Assembly: GCA_964581895.1 (NCBI GenBank)
Contig: CAZOPR010000003.1
Coordinates: 124,001-188,000 of the forward strand
DNA length: 64,000 bases
Source of the DNA: Exilispira sp964581895
GTDB lineage: Bacteria > Spirochaetota > JAAYUW01
Reading direction: 5' to 3'
The notes under the pieces were generated by a model that made no database searches, was not told where the DNA came from, and saw only the letters and a program-made list of their open reading frames with translations. The position numbers and the translations under genes are program-made. Positions 33,991 to 43,907 of the stretch are shown one piece after another; the stretch's first letter is position 1, and each line of letters begins with the position of its first letter.

Positions 33991-36824
33991 TATTCTATAA
34001 AAATAAACCTTTTTGAAAAAATGCTAAAATCTACTTTTAATTTCGCTTCGTTGAGTAATTTGATTATATTAGTTTGATTTTCTTTAAGTTCTGTTTTTAA
34101 TTTTATTATCTTTTCATTAAAATCATATCTGATTTCTAATAAATTTAATTCTTTATTCTTAAAAATTTCTTTAATACTATCATTCAAGCTATTTATCTTT
34201 GTCTTAAAAGTTTCATTTTCAGTCAAATAAAGCTGAAAAGGAATTTCCAGTGACTGAAAAACTTTGATATTATTTCTCCATGATTTTATTGATTCGACTT
34301 CATCTATCTTTTCAAACTTAAAACCTTTAGGTAAAAATTTATTGTAAAATTCACAGAAATTATCCTTATCAACTATAAGATTAAATGATTCAAATAGTAC
34401 AATATCATTAAAAGACTCCATCCCTATAGGTGATGGGTATGGGAAAAAGATTTTAGGCATTGGATTAAATCCCTTAGAATATTCAAAATCAATCCCGATC
34501 ATTTTTAATATTCTTATAAAAGTCTGGTAAAAATCTAGATGCCCTAAAAATCTATAATAACTCGACTTAGAAAATCTTAAAAGATAAGTCTTCTTCTCCT
34601 CTATTTTGGGTAAATTTTGATTTGTAAATTCTTTACCAATATCTTCTATTGCAGCCAAAATTTCTTCTTCAGTATATTTTTTTGAAACTACATTTTGAAT
34701 ATCATCATTACAAATAGTACAGCCTTGACAAACAGAATTTAAACAACTTTTTGTAATCTCTCTTTCTAAATATTTTTGTTTTTCTTTTTTAAGATAGTTT
34801 GAATAACCTACAGTTTCGAGAATTGATGTCAAATCGAGTTTTTCCGAAATACAGTAAGGTTTTTTTGAATAGATATCAAAGTTTTTATAAAAATCTTTAT
34901 TCTGTTTTTCATCCCATGCATCAAAACAGATATTTTCATTGTAAGCAAGACCTAAAAGGTAAGAAGCATCAAAAGAAGCATTGGCAAAATAATACTCAAG
35001 AAAGGAAGAATATGGATCGTGATATTTAATAGAAATTCTACTTCCTTTGAAAATACTTTTTATCTTATTTACCTTTTTAATAAAAAAATCAATAGGCAAC
35101 TGCTGATCAAAACAAAAAGGAGTAAAAGGTTTTGGTATAAGTAAAGCTATGCTAACATTTACATTTAATTTTGGAAATCTTAGTCTTATCTTTTTAAGAA
35201 GATCAATAATTTTATCTTCTTCATCTGATATTTCTGGAAAACCTATTATAAAATATAGTTTTACAAGTTTCCAGCCTTTTGCATAAAGATTTTCTAATAT
35301 ATTGAAAAATTTACTTTCATCAAACTCTTTATTTATTTTATCTCTAATTTCGTCACATCCAGCCTCAACAGCAAAAGTTAAACCTGCTTTTCTGACAGAA
35401 CTAAGAGAATCAAAAAGATTCAAATCAAAAGAGGAAACCCTTAGTGATGGAACAGAAATTGAAATATTTTTATCATTACAATATGCTTCAAGAGCTTGGA
35501 TTAGTTGTCTTACACTAGAATAATCTGCTATTGATAAACTTGATAAGTTACATTCTTCATATCCAGTCATTTTTAAAGATTTTATAGCAAATTTGGCTAC
35601 ATCAACCGCATCTTTCTCTCTATATGGTCTATAAATAAAAGAAGCCTGACAAAATCTGCAACCATTTAAGCATCCTCTTGCTACTTCAATTGATAACCTA
35701 TCTTGAATTGTCCTGACAATCGGTAGAATATTAACTAAAGGATAGTTAATTTTATTTAAATCCTTAACTATTCTTCTTTTAACTTTAATATTTTTTAAAT
35801 CTGGAAATCTAACTTTATCTTTCAAATAATTTAAGAACTGAATATGAAAATCATCAATTCTTAAATCATTTTTTATACTTTCATTTTTTACAATTTCCTT
35901 TTCTGTATTTTCTAGTTTTGCATTTTCGATTTTTGCAATTTGAGTTTCTATATTTTCTTCTTTTATCTTTTCATTTCTTATAACTTCATTTTTTGTAATT
36001 TTTTCTTTTATATTTTCATTTTTTATTAAATCTATTTTTTCTTCTATTAAAGTTTTATTTTCCCTAAAATCATCATAATATTTTCGAATAATTTCATTAA
36101 ATGAGAAAAGACCTGGAATTTTGGTTAATTTTTTTATTCTTTCTTCTTTCGATAATTTTCTTTTTTTGCTTTCTTTATCAAGTTTTACTATTTCTAAGAT
36201 TGCTTCCTCTCCTTCTCCAAGAAAAAAAAGATCTACAAAAGGTGATAAAGGTAAAGGATTAAAAGTAGAAACACCACCAATTATAACAATAGGGTCTTCT
36301 TCTCCTCTTTGAAATGTAAATGGCGAAATTTTGGCTAATTTAAATAAAAAAAGAATATTTGTATATGTCAGTTCTGTTTGCAAAGTAATAGCCCAAAGAT
36401 TGAAATCCTTTATCGGGGTCCAGGATTCTAAAGATAACAAAGGGATATTTTCTGAAAGTAACAAATTATTTAAATCTTCATCAGGTAAAAAGACTCTTTC
36501 GCATGCTACATTTTCAATACTATTTATAAAATCATAGAAATATTTGATAGTTAGATTTGACATTCCTATTTCATACATATCTGGATAAGTTAAAGCAACA
36601 TTATATGAGATTTTTTTGTTATCTGAAAAGTTGCTTTTTTCTATTGCAACTGTATTACTATTGGCAGAATCTTCCTGTATAAATTTATGAATTGAATATG
36701 GTTCTACACCTATATATCTTGCTGGTTTTAATACTTTTTTTAGGATAGATTCATATCTATCCTTATATTTATTATTTTTATAATAGACCTGATTAAAATA
36801 TTTTTCTTGAATTTTATCTATCAT
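33990..36824 (-). CDS. B12-binding-like radical SAM protein fused to DUF2344
   Basis: A 944-residue protein of the TIGR03960/TIGR03936 fused type. The N-terminal 230 residues resemble the B12-binding-like domain (LTYPDMYEIGMSNLTIKYFY). The radical SAM core has the 4Fe-4S motif ARGCLNGCRFCQAS near residues 377-390 and the SLSIADYS and VEAGCDEIRDKINK strands. The last 200 residues are DUF2344 (LRFSKSSYYRFLGHLDF, FNPMPKIFF). Between B12-like and SAM domains lies a low-complexity Lys/Glu/Asn/Ile insert. A further Cys cluster (SCLNSVCQGCTIC, about 698-710) may hold a second cluster. The function is unknown; in many bacteria the gene follows rodA, as here. The start overlaps the rodA stop by one base (TGATG). 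Confidence 0.88.
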   Translation of the reverse strand: MIDKIQEKYFNQVYYKNNKYKDRYESILKKVLKPARYIGVEPYSIHKFIQEDSANSNTVAIEKSNFSDNKKISYNVALTYPDMYEIGMSNLTIKYFYDFINSIENVACERVFLPDEDLNNLLLSENIPLLSLESWTPIKDFNLWAITLQTELTYTNILFLFKLAKISPFTFQRGEEDPIVIIGGVSTFNPLPLSPFVDLFFLGEGEEAILEIVKLDKESKKRKLSKEERIKKLTKIPGLFSFNEIIRKYYDDFRENKTLIEEKIDLIKNENIKEKITKNEVIRNEKIKEENIETQIAKIENAKLENTEKEIVKNESIKNDLRIDDFHIQFLNYLKDKVRFPDLKNIKVKRRIVKDLNKINYPLVNILPIVRTIQDRLSIEVARGCLNGCRFCQASFIYRPYREKDAVDVAKFAIKSLKMTGYEECNLSSLSIADYSSVRQLIQALEAYCNDKNISISVPSLRVSSFDLNLFDSLSSVRKAGLTFAVEAGCDEIRDKINKEFDESKFFNILENLYAKGWKLVKLYFIIGFPEISDEEDKIIDLLKKIRLRFPKLNVNVSIALLIPKPFTPFCFDQQLPIDFFIKKVNKIKSIFKGSRISIKYHDPYSSFLEYYFANASFDASYLLGLAYNENICFDAWDEKQNKDFYKNFDIYSKKPYCISEKLDLTSILETVGYSNYLKKEKQKYLEREITKSCLNSVCQGCTICNDDIQNVVSKKYTEEEILAAIEDIGKEFTNQNLPKIEEKKTYLLRFSKSSYYRFLGHLDFYQTFIRILKMIGIDFEYSKGFNPMPKIFFPYPSPIGMESFNDIVLFESFNLIVDKDNFCEFYNKFLPKGFKFEKIDEVESIKSWRNNIKVFQSLEIPFQLYLTENETFKTKINSLNDSIKEIFKNKELNLLEIRYDFNEKIIKLKTELKENQTNIIKLLNEAKLKVDFSIFSKRFIFIE

Positions 36825-38158
36825 CAGGACACCGAATATTTTTTCATTGAAATATTTAATACTATCATATAGGCAAATATTGAAGTCATAAGACTTGAAC
36901 CACCATAAGAAATAAAAGGAAGCGGAACACCAGTAATAGGCATAAGACCTATTGTCATACCAATATTTAATATTGTCTGATTAAAAAAATAACCAAATAT
37001 GCCAGCAAGAACAATTTTATAATAATATGATGTAGTAATCTTAATCAAAGTCAAAATTTTATAGTATATAATTCCCCACATTATTAAAATGGCAAAGGAA
37101 AGTAAAAATCCACCCTCTTCACCAATTATTGAAAAGATAAAGTCAGTACTTCTTTCAGGTAAAAAACCAAACTGGCTTTGAGTTCCCTTAAAAAGACCTT
37201 TACCCAAAAGACCTCCTGCACCTATGGCGATTTTACTTTGAATTATATTATAACCAGATCCAAGTTTATCCAGTTCTGGATCTACAAATACTAAAAGTCT
37301 CTTTTTTTGGTAATCTGCTAAAATTTTATCTGCGATAATGCTTAATATCAAAGAAAATCCAATGCCTATAAAAACTATAGAGATTCTCATCAAAAACTTG
37401 GATTCAAAGTTTATAGAAATAAGTAATATTATTATCCCTGTTATAATTAATAATAAACTTATAATCAAAAAGTATTTATTTGAGAATATTATATTTTTAA
37501 TAAAAACAGAGGTATCAATAATTTTAATATATACTCTAAGTAAAGGTAATGAAAAAATAAAAATTCCCATAACTATCATTAAAATTAACATTTCAGTATT
37601 TAAATCCGCAAAAAAACCAATAGTTATGAAGATTAATAAAAATATAAATGCAGAACCGAAATCCGGTTGTTTAAGTATTAATAAAACAGGGATAACTGTT
37701 ATCAAAAGTGCAATAAAAAAGAATTTAATCGATTTTCTGTATTTATCATCATTTTGATATAATGAAATTATTTTAGATAAAAATAATATATAGAAAATTT
37801 TCATGAACTCTGATGGCTGAATACCTATTGGTCCAAATCTAATCCAGCTTTTTGAGCTTCTTACTCTTGTTCCAATAATTAAAGTTAATATCAGTAGAAA
37901 TATTCCAAAAAGATAAATAAATTCAGAAATATCATTTATCTTTTTTAAGTCGATCAATAACAAAAATATTCCAAATACCAACCCGATAGAACCATAGATA
38001 ATCTGATTCAAATATCTATTTTTTAAGCTTGATATATTTTTAGTTCCTGAGTAGATAAATAATACGGAAATAACCATAAATATTAGAAGAATAATTAATA
38101 ATGGTAAATCAATAAAAGATATTTTAATCTTTTTATCAGTCATTTTTTTTATTTCCAA
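36824..38158 (-). CDS. rodA: Rod-shape-determining protein RodA
   Basis: A 444-residue SEDS-family polytopic membrane protein, the peptidoglycan glycosyltransferase of the elongasome. About ten membrane helices are visible. Family landmarks are RSSKSWIRFGPIGIQPSEFMKI (about 103-124), LLILKQPDFGSAFIFL, the conserved loop DPELDKLGSGYNIIQSKIAIGAGGLLGKG, QSQFGFLPERSTDFIFSIIGEE and the C-terminal TGVPLPFISYGGSS. Somewhat longer than typical RodA (about 370-430), owing to extra helices between about 195 and 275. It lies in the mreB-mreC-mreD-mrdA-rodA order, 20 bases after mrdA. Confidence 0.95.
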   Translation of the reverse strand: MEIKKMTDKKIKISFIDLPLLIILLIFMVISVLFIYSGTKNISSLKNRYLNQIIYGSIGLVFGIFLLLIDLKKINDISEFIYLFGIFLLILTLIIGTRVRSSKSWIRFGPIGIQPSEFMKIFYILFLSKIISLYQNDDKYRKSIKFFFIALLITVIPVLLILKQPDFGSAFIFLLIFITIGFFADLNTEMLILMIVMGIFIFSLPLLRVYIKIIDTSVFIKNIIFSNKYFLIISLLLIITGIIILLISINFESKFLMRISIVFIGIGFSLILSIIADKILADYQKKRLLVFVDPELDKLGSGYNIIQSKIAIGAGGLLGKGLFKGTQSQFGFLPERSTDFIFSIIGEEGGFLLSFAILIMWGIIYYKILTLIKITTSYYYKIVLAGIFGYFFNQTILNIGMTIGLMPITGVPLPFISYGGSSLMTSIFAYMIVLNISMKKYSVS

Positions 38159-38178
38159 AAATAATTTTCATAAAACTT

Positions 38179-39999
38179 TTACTCATCATCGGTTGTTTTG
38201 AGACCTTTCGAAATAAGTTTTAAGTATTTTTTATACCATGCTTTTTGAATATCTATTCTTGCTTGTTCTAAAGTCTTATTTCCAAAATACATATCAAAAA
38301 GTATAGATGCTATTGGAGCTGCTATTGAAGCGCCATAACCAGAATTTTCAACCATTACTGTTATTACAATCTGTGGATCTTCATAAGGACCGAAGGCAGT
38401 GAACCAGGAATGAGGAAGTCCCATACTTTGAGCAGTTCCAGTTTTGCCCGCTATTTCAACTTCTGCGGTTGTTCCACCATATCTTGCCGTTCCTTCTTCT
38501 ACTACCTTTTTCATAGCCTTTTTTACATACTTCCACACCCAATCTGCTATACTAGATTTCAGATAAATTTTAGGTTCTATTTTATGGATAACTTTATTTG
38601 AATTTAAATCTACAATCTCATTTACAACATGTGGAAGATAGTTAAAACCTTCATTTGCAATCATGGCAGTTGCAAGATTCATTTGTAAAGGTGTTACCAA
38701 TAAAAATCCCTGTCCGATTGAAATATTTAATGTATCTCCATCAAACCATGGTTCATTGTATTTATTTATTTTCCACTGAGCAGAAGGTATAAAACCATTT
38801 GATTCGCCTGGTAAATCTATACCACTTGCTTTTCCAAAACCTAAGATTCTTGCATATTGATTGATTGTCGAGATAGATGTCTTTAGTGCTGTATTGTAAA
38901 AAAATATGTTACATGATTCTTTTATTGCATTTTCCAAATCAAGTAGTCCATGTCTACCAAGACATTTGAATTCTCTATCACCTAATTGAAATATATGATT
39001 ACAGACGAACTTTGTATTTGTATCAATTGCTTTAGAATCTAAAGCAATAACAGACATAAATATCTTAAATGTTGAGGCTGGAGGATATTCTGCACTTATT
39101 GGTCTAAATAAAAATGGATTATCTGGATTATTATTTATTTGATTGAACTGTTCTGTTGTCATACCACTAATAAAAAGATTTGGATCTATTGATGGAGAAG
39201 AAGCAAGAACTAAAATCTCTCCAGTTTTAGCATTAGAAACTATAACACTACCTCTGTATCCTTGGATAAGTTGATATGCTGCCTGTTGAAGTCTTGAGTC
39301 TATTGAAAGTCTAAGAGAATATCCATTTTCAGGCTCAGAAACAATATTAGAATCTATTATCTGCCCCATTGCATTTGTTTTTAATGCTTTTTTACCCTTT
39401 TTGCCTTTTAAGTACTCATCATAATACTTTTCTAAACCAAGCTTCCCTAATAAATCATTTCTATCGTATCCTTTTTTTGAAAGATAAATCAGTTCATTTT
39501 GATTAATTGAACCTAAATAACCTAATAAATGAAAGATCTCTTCGCCAAAAGGATAATATCGGTAATAACTAGCCTGCCATCTTATATCTGGATATTCATA
39601 TGAATTTTCAAGTAAAGCAGCTAAAATTTTTTCGTCAGAAATCTGACAGATTAATATTTTATCTCCAAAAGATATTTTTCTATATTTATCTTTTAATGAA
39701 GAAGAATCAAATTGTAATATCTTTTGTAAAAAGTTTATTTGTGGTTCAACTTCAGAAAAGTCTTTTCTTTTTTTTATAAGATAAATCTTCCATAAAGGTC
39801 TATTATTAGCCAACACAACATTATTTTTATCAATAATAAGACCTCTTAATGGCTCAATTGGTTCATATGTCTCAAGATTTCTAATAGAACTTAAAAGATA
39901 ATTATAATTCGATATTATTTGAAGATTTAACAACCTGAAAGAAAATAGCAAAAGAACAGTTATAGTAAATAATATAAGAAAATTAACCTTATTTTTCAT
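38179..39999 (-). CDS. mrdA: Penicillin-binding protein 2 (peptidoglycan DD-transpeptidase)
   Basis: A 606-residue class B PBP. An N-terminal membrane anchor (about residues 7-25) is followed by the dimerisation/pedestal domain (LRGLIIDKNNVVLANN, LLGYLGSINQNEL, GKLGLEKYYDEYLKGKKG). The transpeptidase domain has the active-site SxxK in PPASTFK (Ser near 309), SxN in ESCN, and KTGTAQ near 516. It works with RodA to synthesise lateral wall peptidoglycan and is the target of beta-lactams such as mecillinam. The start overlaps the mreD 3' end by 11 bases. Confidence 0.95.
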   Translation of the reverse strand: MKNKVNFLILFTITVLLLFSFRLLNLQIISNYNYLLSSIRNLETYEPIEPLRGLIIDKNNVVLANNRPLWKIYLIKKRKDFSEVEPQINFLQKILQFDSSSLKDKYRKISFGDKILICQISDEKILAALLENSYEYPDIRWQASYYRYYPFGEEIFHLLGYLGSINQNELIYLSKKGYDRNDLLGKLGLEKYYDEYLKGKKGKKALKTNAMGQIIDSNIVSEPENGYSLRLSIDSRLQQAAYQLIQGYRGSVIVSNAKTGEILVLASSPSIDPNLFISGMTTEQFNQINNNPDNPFLFRPISAEYPPASTFKIFMSVIALDSKAIDTNTKFVCNHIFQLGDREFKCLGRHGLLDLENAIKESCNIFFYNTALKTSISTINQYARILGFGKASGIDLPGESNGFIPSAQWKINKYNEPWFDGDTLNISIGQGFLLVTPLQMNLATAMIANEGFNYLPHVVNEIVDLNSNKVIHKIEPKIYLKSSIADWVWKYVKKAMKKVVEEGTARYGGTTAEVEIAGKTGTAQSMGLPHSWFTAFGPYEDPQIVITVMVENSGYGASIAAPIASILFDMYFGNKTLEQARIDIQKAWYKKYLKLISKGLKTTDDE

Positions 40000-40513
40000 A
40001 CATTCTTTTTGAAAGCAAGTTAATAACTGGAGGAATAGTGATAATAATGTACATAAAAGGTACTATAATTAAAGTATATACAATATGTATCCCATACGAT
40101 AATAATGTAGACGAATAAAGAGTAAATATCTCTTTAAAGATATAGCCAAAAAGATAATAAATAAACAATTTAACAAATAAACTTAGTAATGTTAAAAGTA
40201 GATAAAAAGGAAGGGTTTTAATATATAGCAAAGATTTAAACTTAAAAAGTAATGCAGAAATGATTGAAAAGGTCAAGGCATTAAGTCCTGCAAGATTACC
40301 AGAAAAAACATCGAGTAAAAAACCACAAATAAATGAATAAATTAAAACTTCATAATCATCTGCAATTTGAAAAAGTAAAATTATTGAAACCAAAATCAAA
40401 TCTGGCATTACATTTCGAATTGACATTATTTTATTAAAGATTGCAGAAAGTTGAATAAATAATAATATAGAACCCAAAAAAACATAAAAAATAATTCTTC
40501 TAAAAGTCATCAC
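39989..40513 (-). CDS. mreD: Rod-shape-determining protein MreD
   Basis: A 174-residue, highly hydrophobic protein with about five membrane helices. Its N-terminus (FYVFLGSILLFIQLSAIFN), ISNRVMPDLILVS-like segment and conserved YEVLIYSFICGFLLDVFSGNLAGLNAL match MreD, the small integral membrane member of the elongation complex. MreD is poorly conserved in sequence, so the position between mreC and mrdA is important evidence. It lies 32 bases after mreC and overlaps mrdA by 11 bases. Confidence 0.88.
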   Translation of the reverse strand: MMTFRRIIFYVFLGSILLFIQLSAIFNKIMSIRNVMPDLILVSIILLFQIADDYEVLIYSFICGFLLDVFSGNLAGLNALTFSIISALLFKFKSLLYIKTLPFYLLLTLLSLFVKLFIYYLFGYIFKEIFTLYSSTLLSYGIHIVYTLIIVPFMYIIITIPPVINLLSKRMYEK

Positions 40514-40545
40514 TTATCCAATTTTTTTTATAATATTTATTAAAC

Positions 40546-41409
40546 TTAACCATTTATACTCATATCTATTTTATTAATTTCATCAAAATTCAAAATTATT
40601 AAGACATAAGATATCATGGACAAATCTAATTTGGGTTTAAGTTTGATTTTTTGGTAAATTGAGAAATTTTGTTTCTGTATATCTATTGCTTTACCAACAA
40701 TTAGACCAGAAGGAAAAACACCACCATATCCTGCGGTTACAAAAATATCCTCGTAAAAAATATCTGCCTCATTTGGGAAGTAATCAACTTCAAGATATTG
40801 ACTCTCTGGAGAATCTCCTTTTGCAATACCAGAATAATTTGTAAAAGTTTCTTTAACAGAGATAAAACATCTAGAATCAAAGATTGTCATAACTTTAGAA
40901 TAAAAATAATTTGTTTCTATTACTTTGCCTACTAATAGTTTTTCTCCATCTAATATTGCATAAACTGGATTTCCTTTTTTTACTCCATGGATTGATCCTT
41001 TATTTAAAATTATAGTGGAATAAAGATTAGATGGATCTTTCATAATTATTTCTGCAGGAATAGTTTTATATTCAGACGATTGCTGAAATTCTAGTAATTT
41101 TTTTAATTCTCTATTCTCTTTCTCAAGGCTTTCTGCTTTGAATTGAAAATCTTTAAGCTGGTTAACTTCATTTTTTAACTGAATATTTTCATCTTTCAAT
41201 CTTTTCAATTCACTAACAGAAGAAAATAGATTAATTATATTTTCAAAGATAAAGTTATATGCCTTTATAAAGGGATAAGCAATTGCTCCAAAAATAATTT
41301 TTGGAGTCAAAATGAAACTTGAAGTCGTAAAAAACATACTGGTAATAGAGATCACAATAAACAAGATGAAAGTAATACTAAACTTATTTTTTACAAAGTA
41401 TTGGTTCAT
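40546..41409 (-). CDS. mreC: Rod-shape-determining protein MreC
   Basis: A 287-residue protein with an N-terminal membrane helix (about residues 10-35), a long coiled coil (about 65-110, LKRLKDENIQLKNEVNQLKDF) and a periplasmic two-beta-barrel domain (about 115-270) containing VIMKDPSNLYSTIILNKGS and the VTAGYGGVFPSGLIVGKA motif conserved in MreC. It bridges MreB, MreD and PBP2. The coiled coil and barrel order is intact and the length is normal. It lies 14 bases after mreB. Confidence 0.93.
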   Translation of the reverse strand: MNQYFVKNKFSITFILFIVISITSMFFTTSSFILTPKIIFGAIAYPFIKAYNFIFENIINLFSSVSELKRLKDENIQLKNEVNQLKDFQFKAESLEKENRELKKLLEFQQSSEYKTIPAEIIMKDPSNLYSTIILNKGSIHGVKKGNPVYAILDGEKLLVGKVIETNYFYSKVMTIFDSRCFISVKETFTNYSGIAKGDSPESQYLEVDYFPNEADIFYEDIFVTAGYGGVFPSGLIVGKAIDIQKQNFSIYQKIKLKPKLDLSMISYVLIILNFDEINKIDMSING

Positions 41410-41423
41410 AATAGTAAATTTTA

Positions 41424-42440
41424 CTAGATAGTCTTATATATCTTGCTTTTGTCGAGTGCTTCAAGAAATTTTGCAGTACCCATAACTATCGCTGTTAGTG
41501 GATTTTCAGCTAAAAATACTGGAACTTTTGTTTCTTCGGAAATCAATTTGTCTAATCCTCTTAAAAGAGAACCCCCACCAGCAAGGACTATTCCCCTATC
41601 TACTATATCTCCTGCAAGCTCAGGAGGTGTTTGATCTAATGTTTTTTTGATTTCTTCGACAATCTGATAAAGAGGTTCTTTTATAGCCTCTCTGATCTGA
41701 TCAGAATCAACAATAAGAGTCTGAGGTAATCCTTTTATTGCATCTCTACCTTTTATCTCATAGCTTAATTTTTCATCCCCATGAAAAGCACTACCAACTT
41801 TTATCTTTATATCTTCAGCTGTATTTTCACCAACTATGATATTATGTTTCTTCTTTAAATAATTAATTATTGCTTCGTCAAATTCATCACCAGCGACTCT
41901 AATTGCATTTGTTACAACCATTCCACCAAGAGAAATAACAGAAATCTCAGTTGTGCCTCCACCTATATCAACAATCATATGACCAGCAGGTTCATCTATA
42001 GGAATATTTGAACCAATTGCAGCTGCAAGTGATTCGGGAATTAAATGGATATCTCTTGCACCAGCCTGCTCTATTGATTCTCTAACTGCTTTTTTCTCTA
42101 CCTCTGTAATACAAGTAGGTACACCAACAACTACTCTTGGCTTAACTAAAGTGGATCTACCTATAGCTTTTTTGATAAAATCTTTTATTAATTTGTTTAC
42201 CACATCGAAGTCTGCAATAACACCATCTCTCATAGGTCTTACTGCTCTTATAGCTTTTGGAGTTCTACCAAGCATCTGCTTTGCTTCATTTCCTATAGCC
42301 ATTATCCTATTTGTCCCAGTTTCTATAGCAACTACTGTTGGTTCATTAACAACTATACCTTTCCCTTTGACATAAACCAGAGTATTAACTGTACCAAGAT
42401 CTATACCTACATCACATGAAAAAAGATCGACAACACCCAT
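41424..42440 (-). CDS. mreB: Rod-shape-determining actin homologue MreB
   Basis: A 338-residue actin-fold ATPase that polymerises on the inner membrane and directs lateral wall synthesis. The ATG at 42440 is preferred over a TTG three bases earlier because AAAGGAG is well placed before it. Phosphate 1 motif is DVGIDLGTVNTLVYVKGKGIV in part, phosphate 2 is MIVDIGGGTTEISVISLGG, and the adenosine motif is GIVLAGGGSLLRGLD. GVPTCITEVEKKAVRES and ESLAAAIG are typical. It heads the mreB-mreC-mreD-mrdA-rodA block and lies 24 bases after a TPR gene on the same strand. Confidence 0.96.
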   Translation of the reverse strand: MGVVDLFSCDVGIDLGTVNTLVYVKGKGIVVNEPTVVAIETGTNRIMAIGNEAKQMLGRTPKAIRAVRPMRDGVIADFDVVNKLIKDFIKKAIGRSTLVKPRVVVGVPTCITEVEKKAVRESIEQAGARDIHLIPESLAAAIGSNIPIDEPAGHMIVDIGGGTTEISVISLGGMVVTNAIRVAGDEFDEAIINYLKKKHNIIVGENTAEDIKIKVGSAFHGDEKLSYEIKGRDAIKGLPQTLIVDSDQIREAIKEPLYQIVEEIKKTLDQTPPELAGDIVDRGIVLAGGGSLLRGLDKLISEETKVPVFLAENPLTAIVMGTAKFLEALDKSKIYKTI

Positions 42441-42464
42441 CAATCACTCCTTTAAAAAAGCTTT

Positions 42465-43394
42465 TTATTTTAATGCTTTCAATAAATTTTTTGCTAATTC
42501 ATTATTATTATTTATTATTATGGCTTTAGTTAGATAATTAATTGCAGTTTTTGAATCATGTAGTTGACTATAACAATATCCTAAATAATAGTAACTTGTA
42601 TCTGAGTTCGGAGAAATATCAACACATTGTAAAAAATATTCAATTGCTTTTTTGTAATCTTCTAATTCAACATAAATTTTACCTTGAATAAATAAACTAT
42701 CCTTTTTTAAATCTAAATCATTGGTATTATTTTCAATCTTTTTTAAGAACTTTAAAGAATCATCAAATTTATTTTCGTTCTTTAAAACCAGTGAATAATA
42801 ATATAAAAATTTATAATCATTTTCAAAGTAACCATAAATCTTTTGCATGATCTTTTTTGCTTTTTCAAATTCTTCAACTTCAACATACATTATAGATAAT
42901 TTATATAAAAAATCCTGCTCAGATATCAAGGATTTAGAACTGTTGATGACTTTCATATATTTTTCAAAATACTTTATAGCATAAGGGTAATAACTTTTCC
43001 CTAACTTATAATAGTTGTCTCCTATATAAAAATTTATATCTAAGGGAATCCTTTCAGAATCGCTGTAAAAATTTGCACTTCGAAAATAAAGTAAAGAAGT
43101 TAAATAATCACTTTCATAGTAATAAATAATTCCAGCTTTATAAAAGTACCACCAATTTAATTCTTCCGAAGAAGAAATATTTTTTAATAGTATTTTTAAT
43201 GCTTTATCATATTCTTTATGGTCAATCAAGTTATCTATATAAGATTTGGAGTAATTTCTTTTAAAAAAATCTTTGATATCCCCAAAGAATAAAAAATAGA
43301 AAGCTACTGCAAAAATTAAAATTAATATTAATATGATAAAAATTATTTTTAAATAGGATTTATTTCTCTGATTTTGATATGAACTATAATACAT
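42465..43394 (-). CDS. Membrane-anchored TPR protein upstream of mreB
   Basis: A 309-residue protein with one N-terminal membrane helix (about residues 17-38) and then at least five TPR-type repeats, for example SLLYFRSANFYSDSE, YPYAIKYFEKYMKVI, EKAKKIMQKIYGYFEN, YKKAIEYFLQCVDISPNSD and YYYLGYCYSQLHDSKTAINYL. The TPR array should be periplasmic and probably serves as a protein-binding scaffold. Position directly upstream of mreB, and 70 bases downstream of flgB, suggests a link to envelope growth or motility, but this is inference. No enzymatic motif is present. Confidence 0.75.
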   Translation of the reverse strand: MYYSSYQNQRNKSYLKIIFIILILILIFAVAFYFLFFGDIKDFFKRNYSKSYIDNLIDHKEYDKALKILLKNISSSEELNWWYFYKAGIIYYYESDYLTSLLYFRSANFYSDSERIPLDINFYIGDNYYKLGKSYYPYAIKYFEKYMKVINSSKSLISEQDFLYKLSIMYVEVEEFEKAKKIMQKIYGYFENDYKFLYYYSLVLKNENKFDDSLKFLKKIENNTNDLDLKKDSLFIQGKIYVELEDYKKAIEYFLQCVDISPNSDTSYYYLGYCYSQLHDSKTAINYLTKAIIINNNNELAKNLLKALK

Positions 43395-43464
43395 CTGTTA
43401 TGACCTTAATTTTATGAAGGTAATTTATAGTAAAATTAGTAAGAAAAAAGTCAATAAAGAATAA

Positions 43465-43890
43465 TTATTTCAAAACAAGGTTTATTAAATTATAATCATG
43501 CTTTAATAAATCTAATATAGCTGAATAGACCATTGTGGTTTTAGATAGTTCTGTTGTTTCTCTATCAATATCTACATTGTTTCCATCATTTCTCATAGAT
43601 GAGGCATAATCCAATACTATCTTTGGATTTATATCTTTCCAATTTACTGGTACTTTAAATGGGATATGTTTTTCATTACTAACATTAGCCTGTAAAGTTT
43701 GATTGTTTTCTGACTCAAATGCCCTTTTTAGTTGAGCTTCGAATGTGACATTGCTTCTTTTGAATCCGGGTGTATCCGCATTTGCAATATTATTTGAGAT
43801 AACCTGAAATCTTTTATTATTAACCTCTATTCCCTTTTTTAATAGTAGCAATGTTTTTTCTGAAAATTTATTTATAGCAAAATTATCCAT
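43465..43890 (-). CDS. flgB: Flagellar basal-body rod protein FlgB
   Basis: A 141-residue product from the ATG at 43890, which has GGGAG upstream. An earlier in-frame ATG at 43902 overlaps that site. Rod-family N-terminus ISNNIANADTPGFKRSNVTFE and the FlgB C-terminal signature RNDGNNVDIDRETTELSKTTM are intact. FlgB forms the proximal rod of the flagellum in the periplasm and is exported by the flagellar type III system. The usual partners flgC and fliE do not follow; the next genes are a TPR gene and mreB. A sigma-28-like sequence lies upstream. Confidence 0.94.
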   Translation of the reverse strand: MDNFAINKFSEKTLLLLKKGIEVNNKRFQVISNNIANADTPGFKRSNVTFEAQLKRAFESENNQTLQANVSNEKHIPFKVPVNWKDINPKIVLDYASSMRNDGNNVDIDRETTELSKTTMVYSAILDLLKHDYNLINLVLK

Positions 43891-43907
43891 AACCACTCCC
43901 ATTTCTT

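Noticed and set aside
37338..37757. 139-codon open frame antisense to rodA
   Set aside because: It mirrors the hydrophobic rodA codons (Ile/Lys-rich shadow), and rodA is unambiguous.
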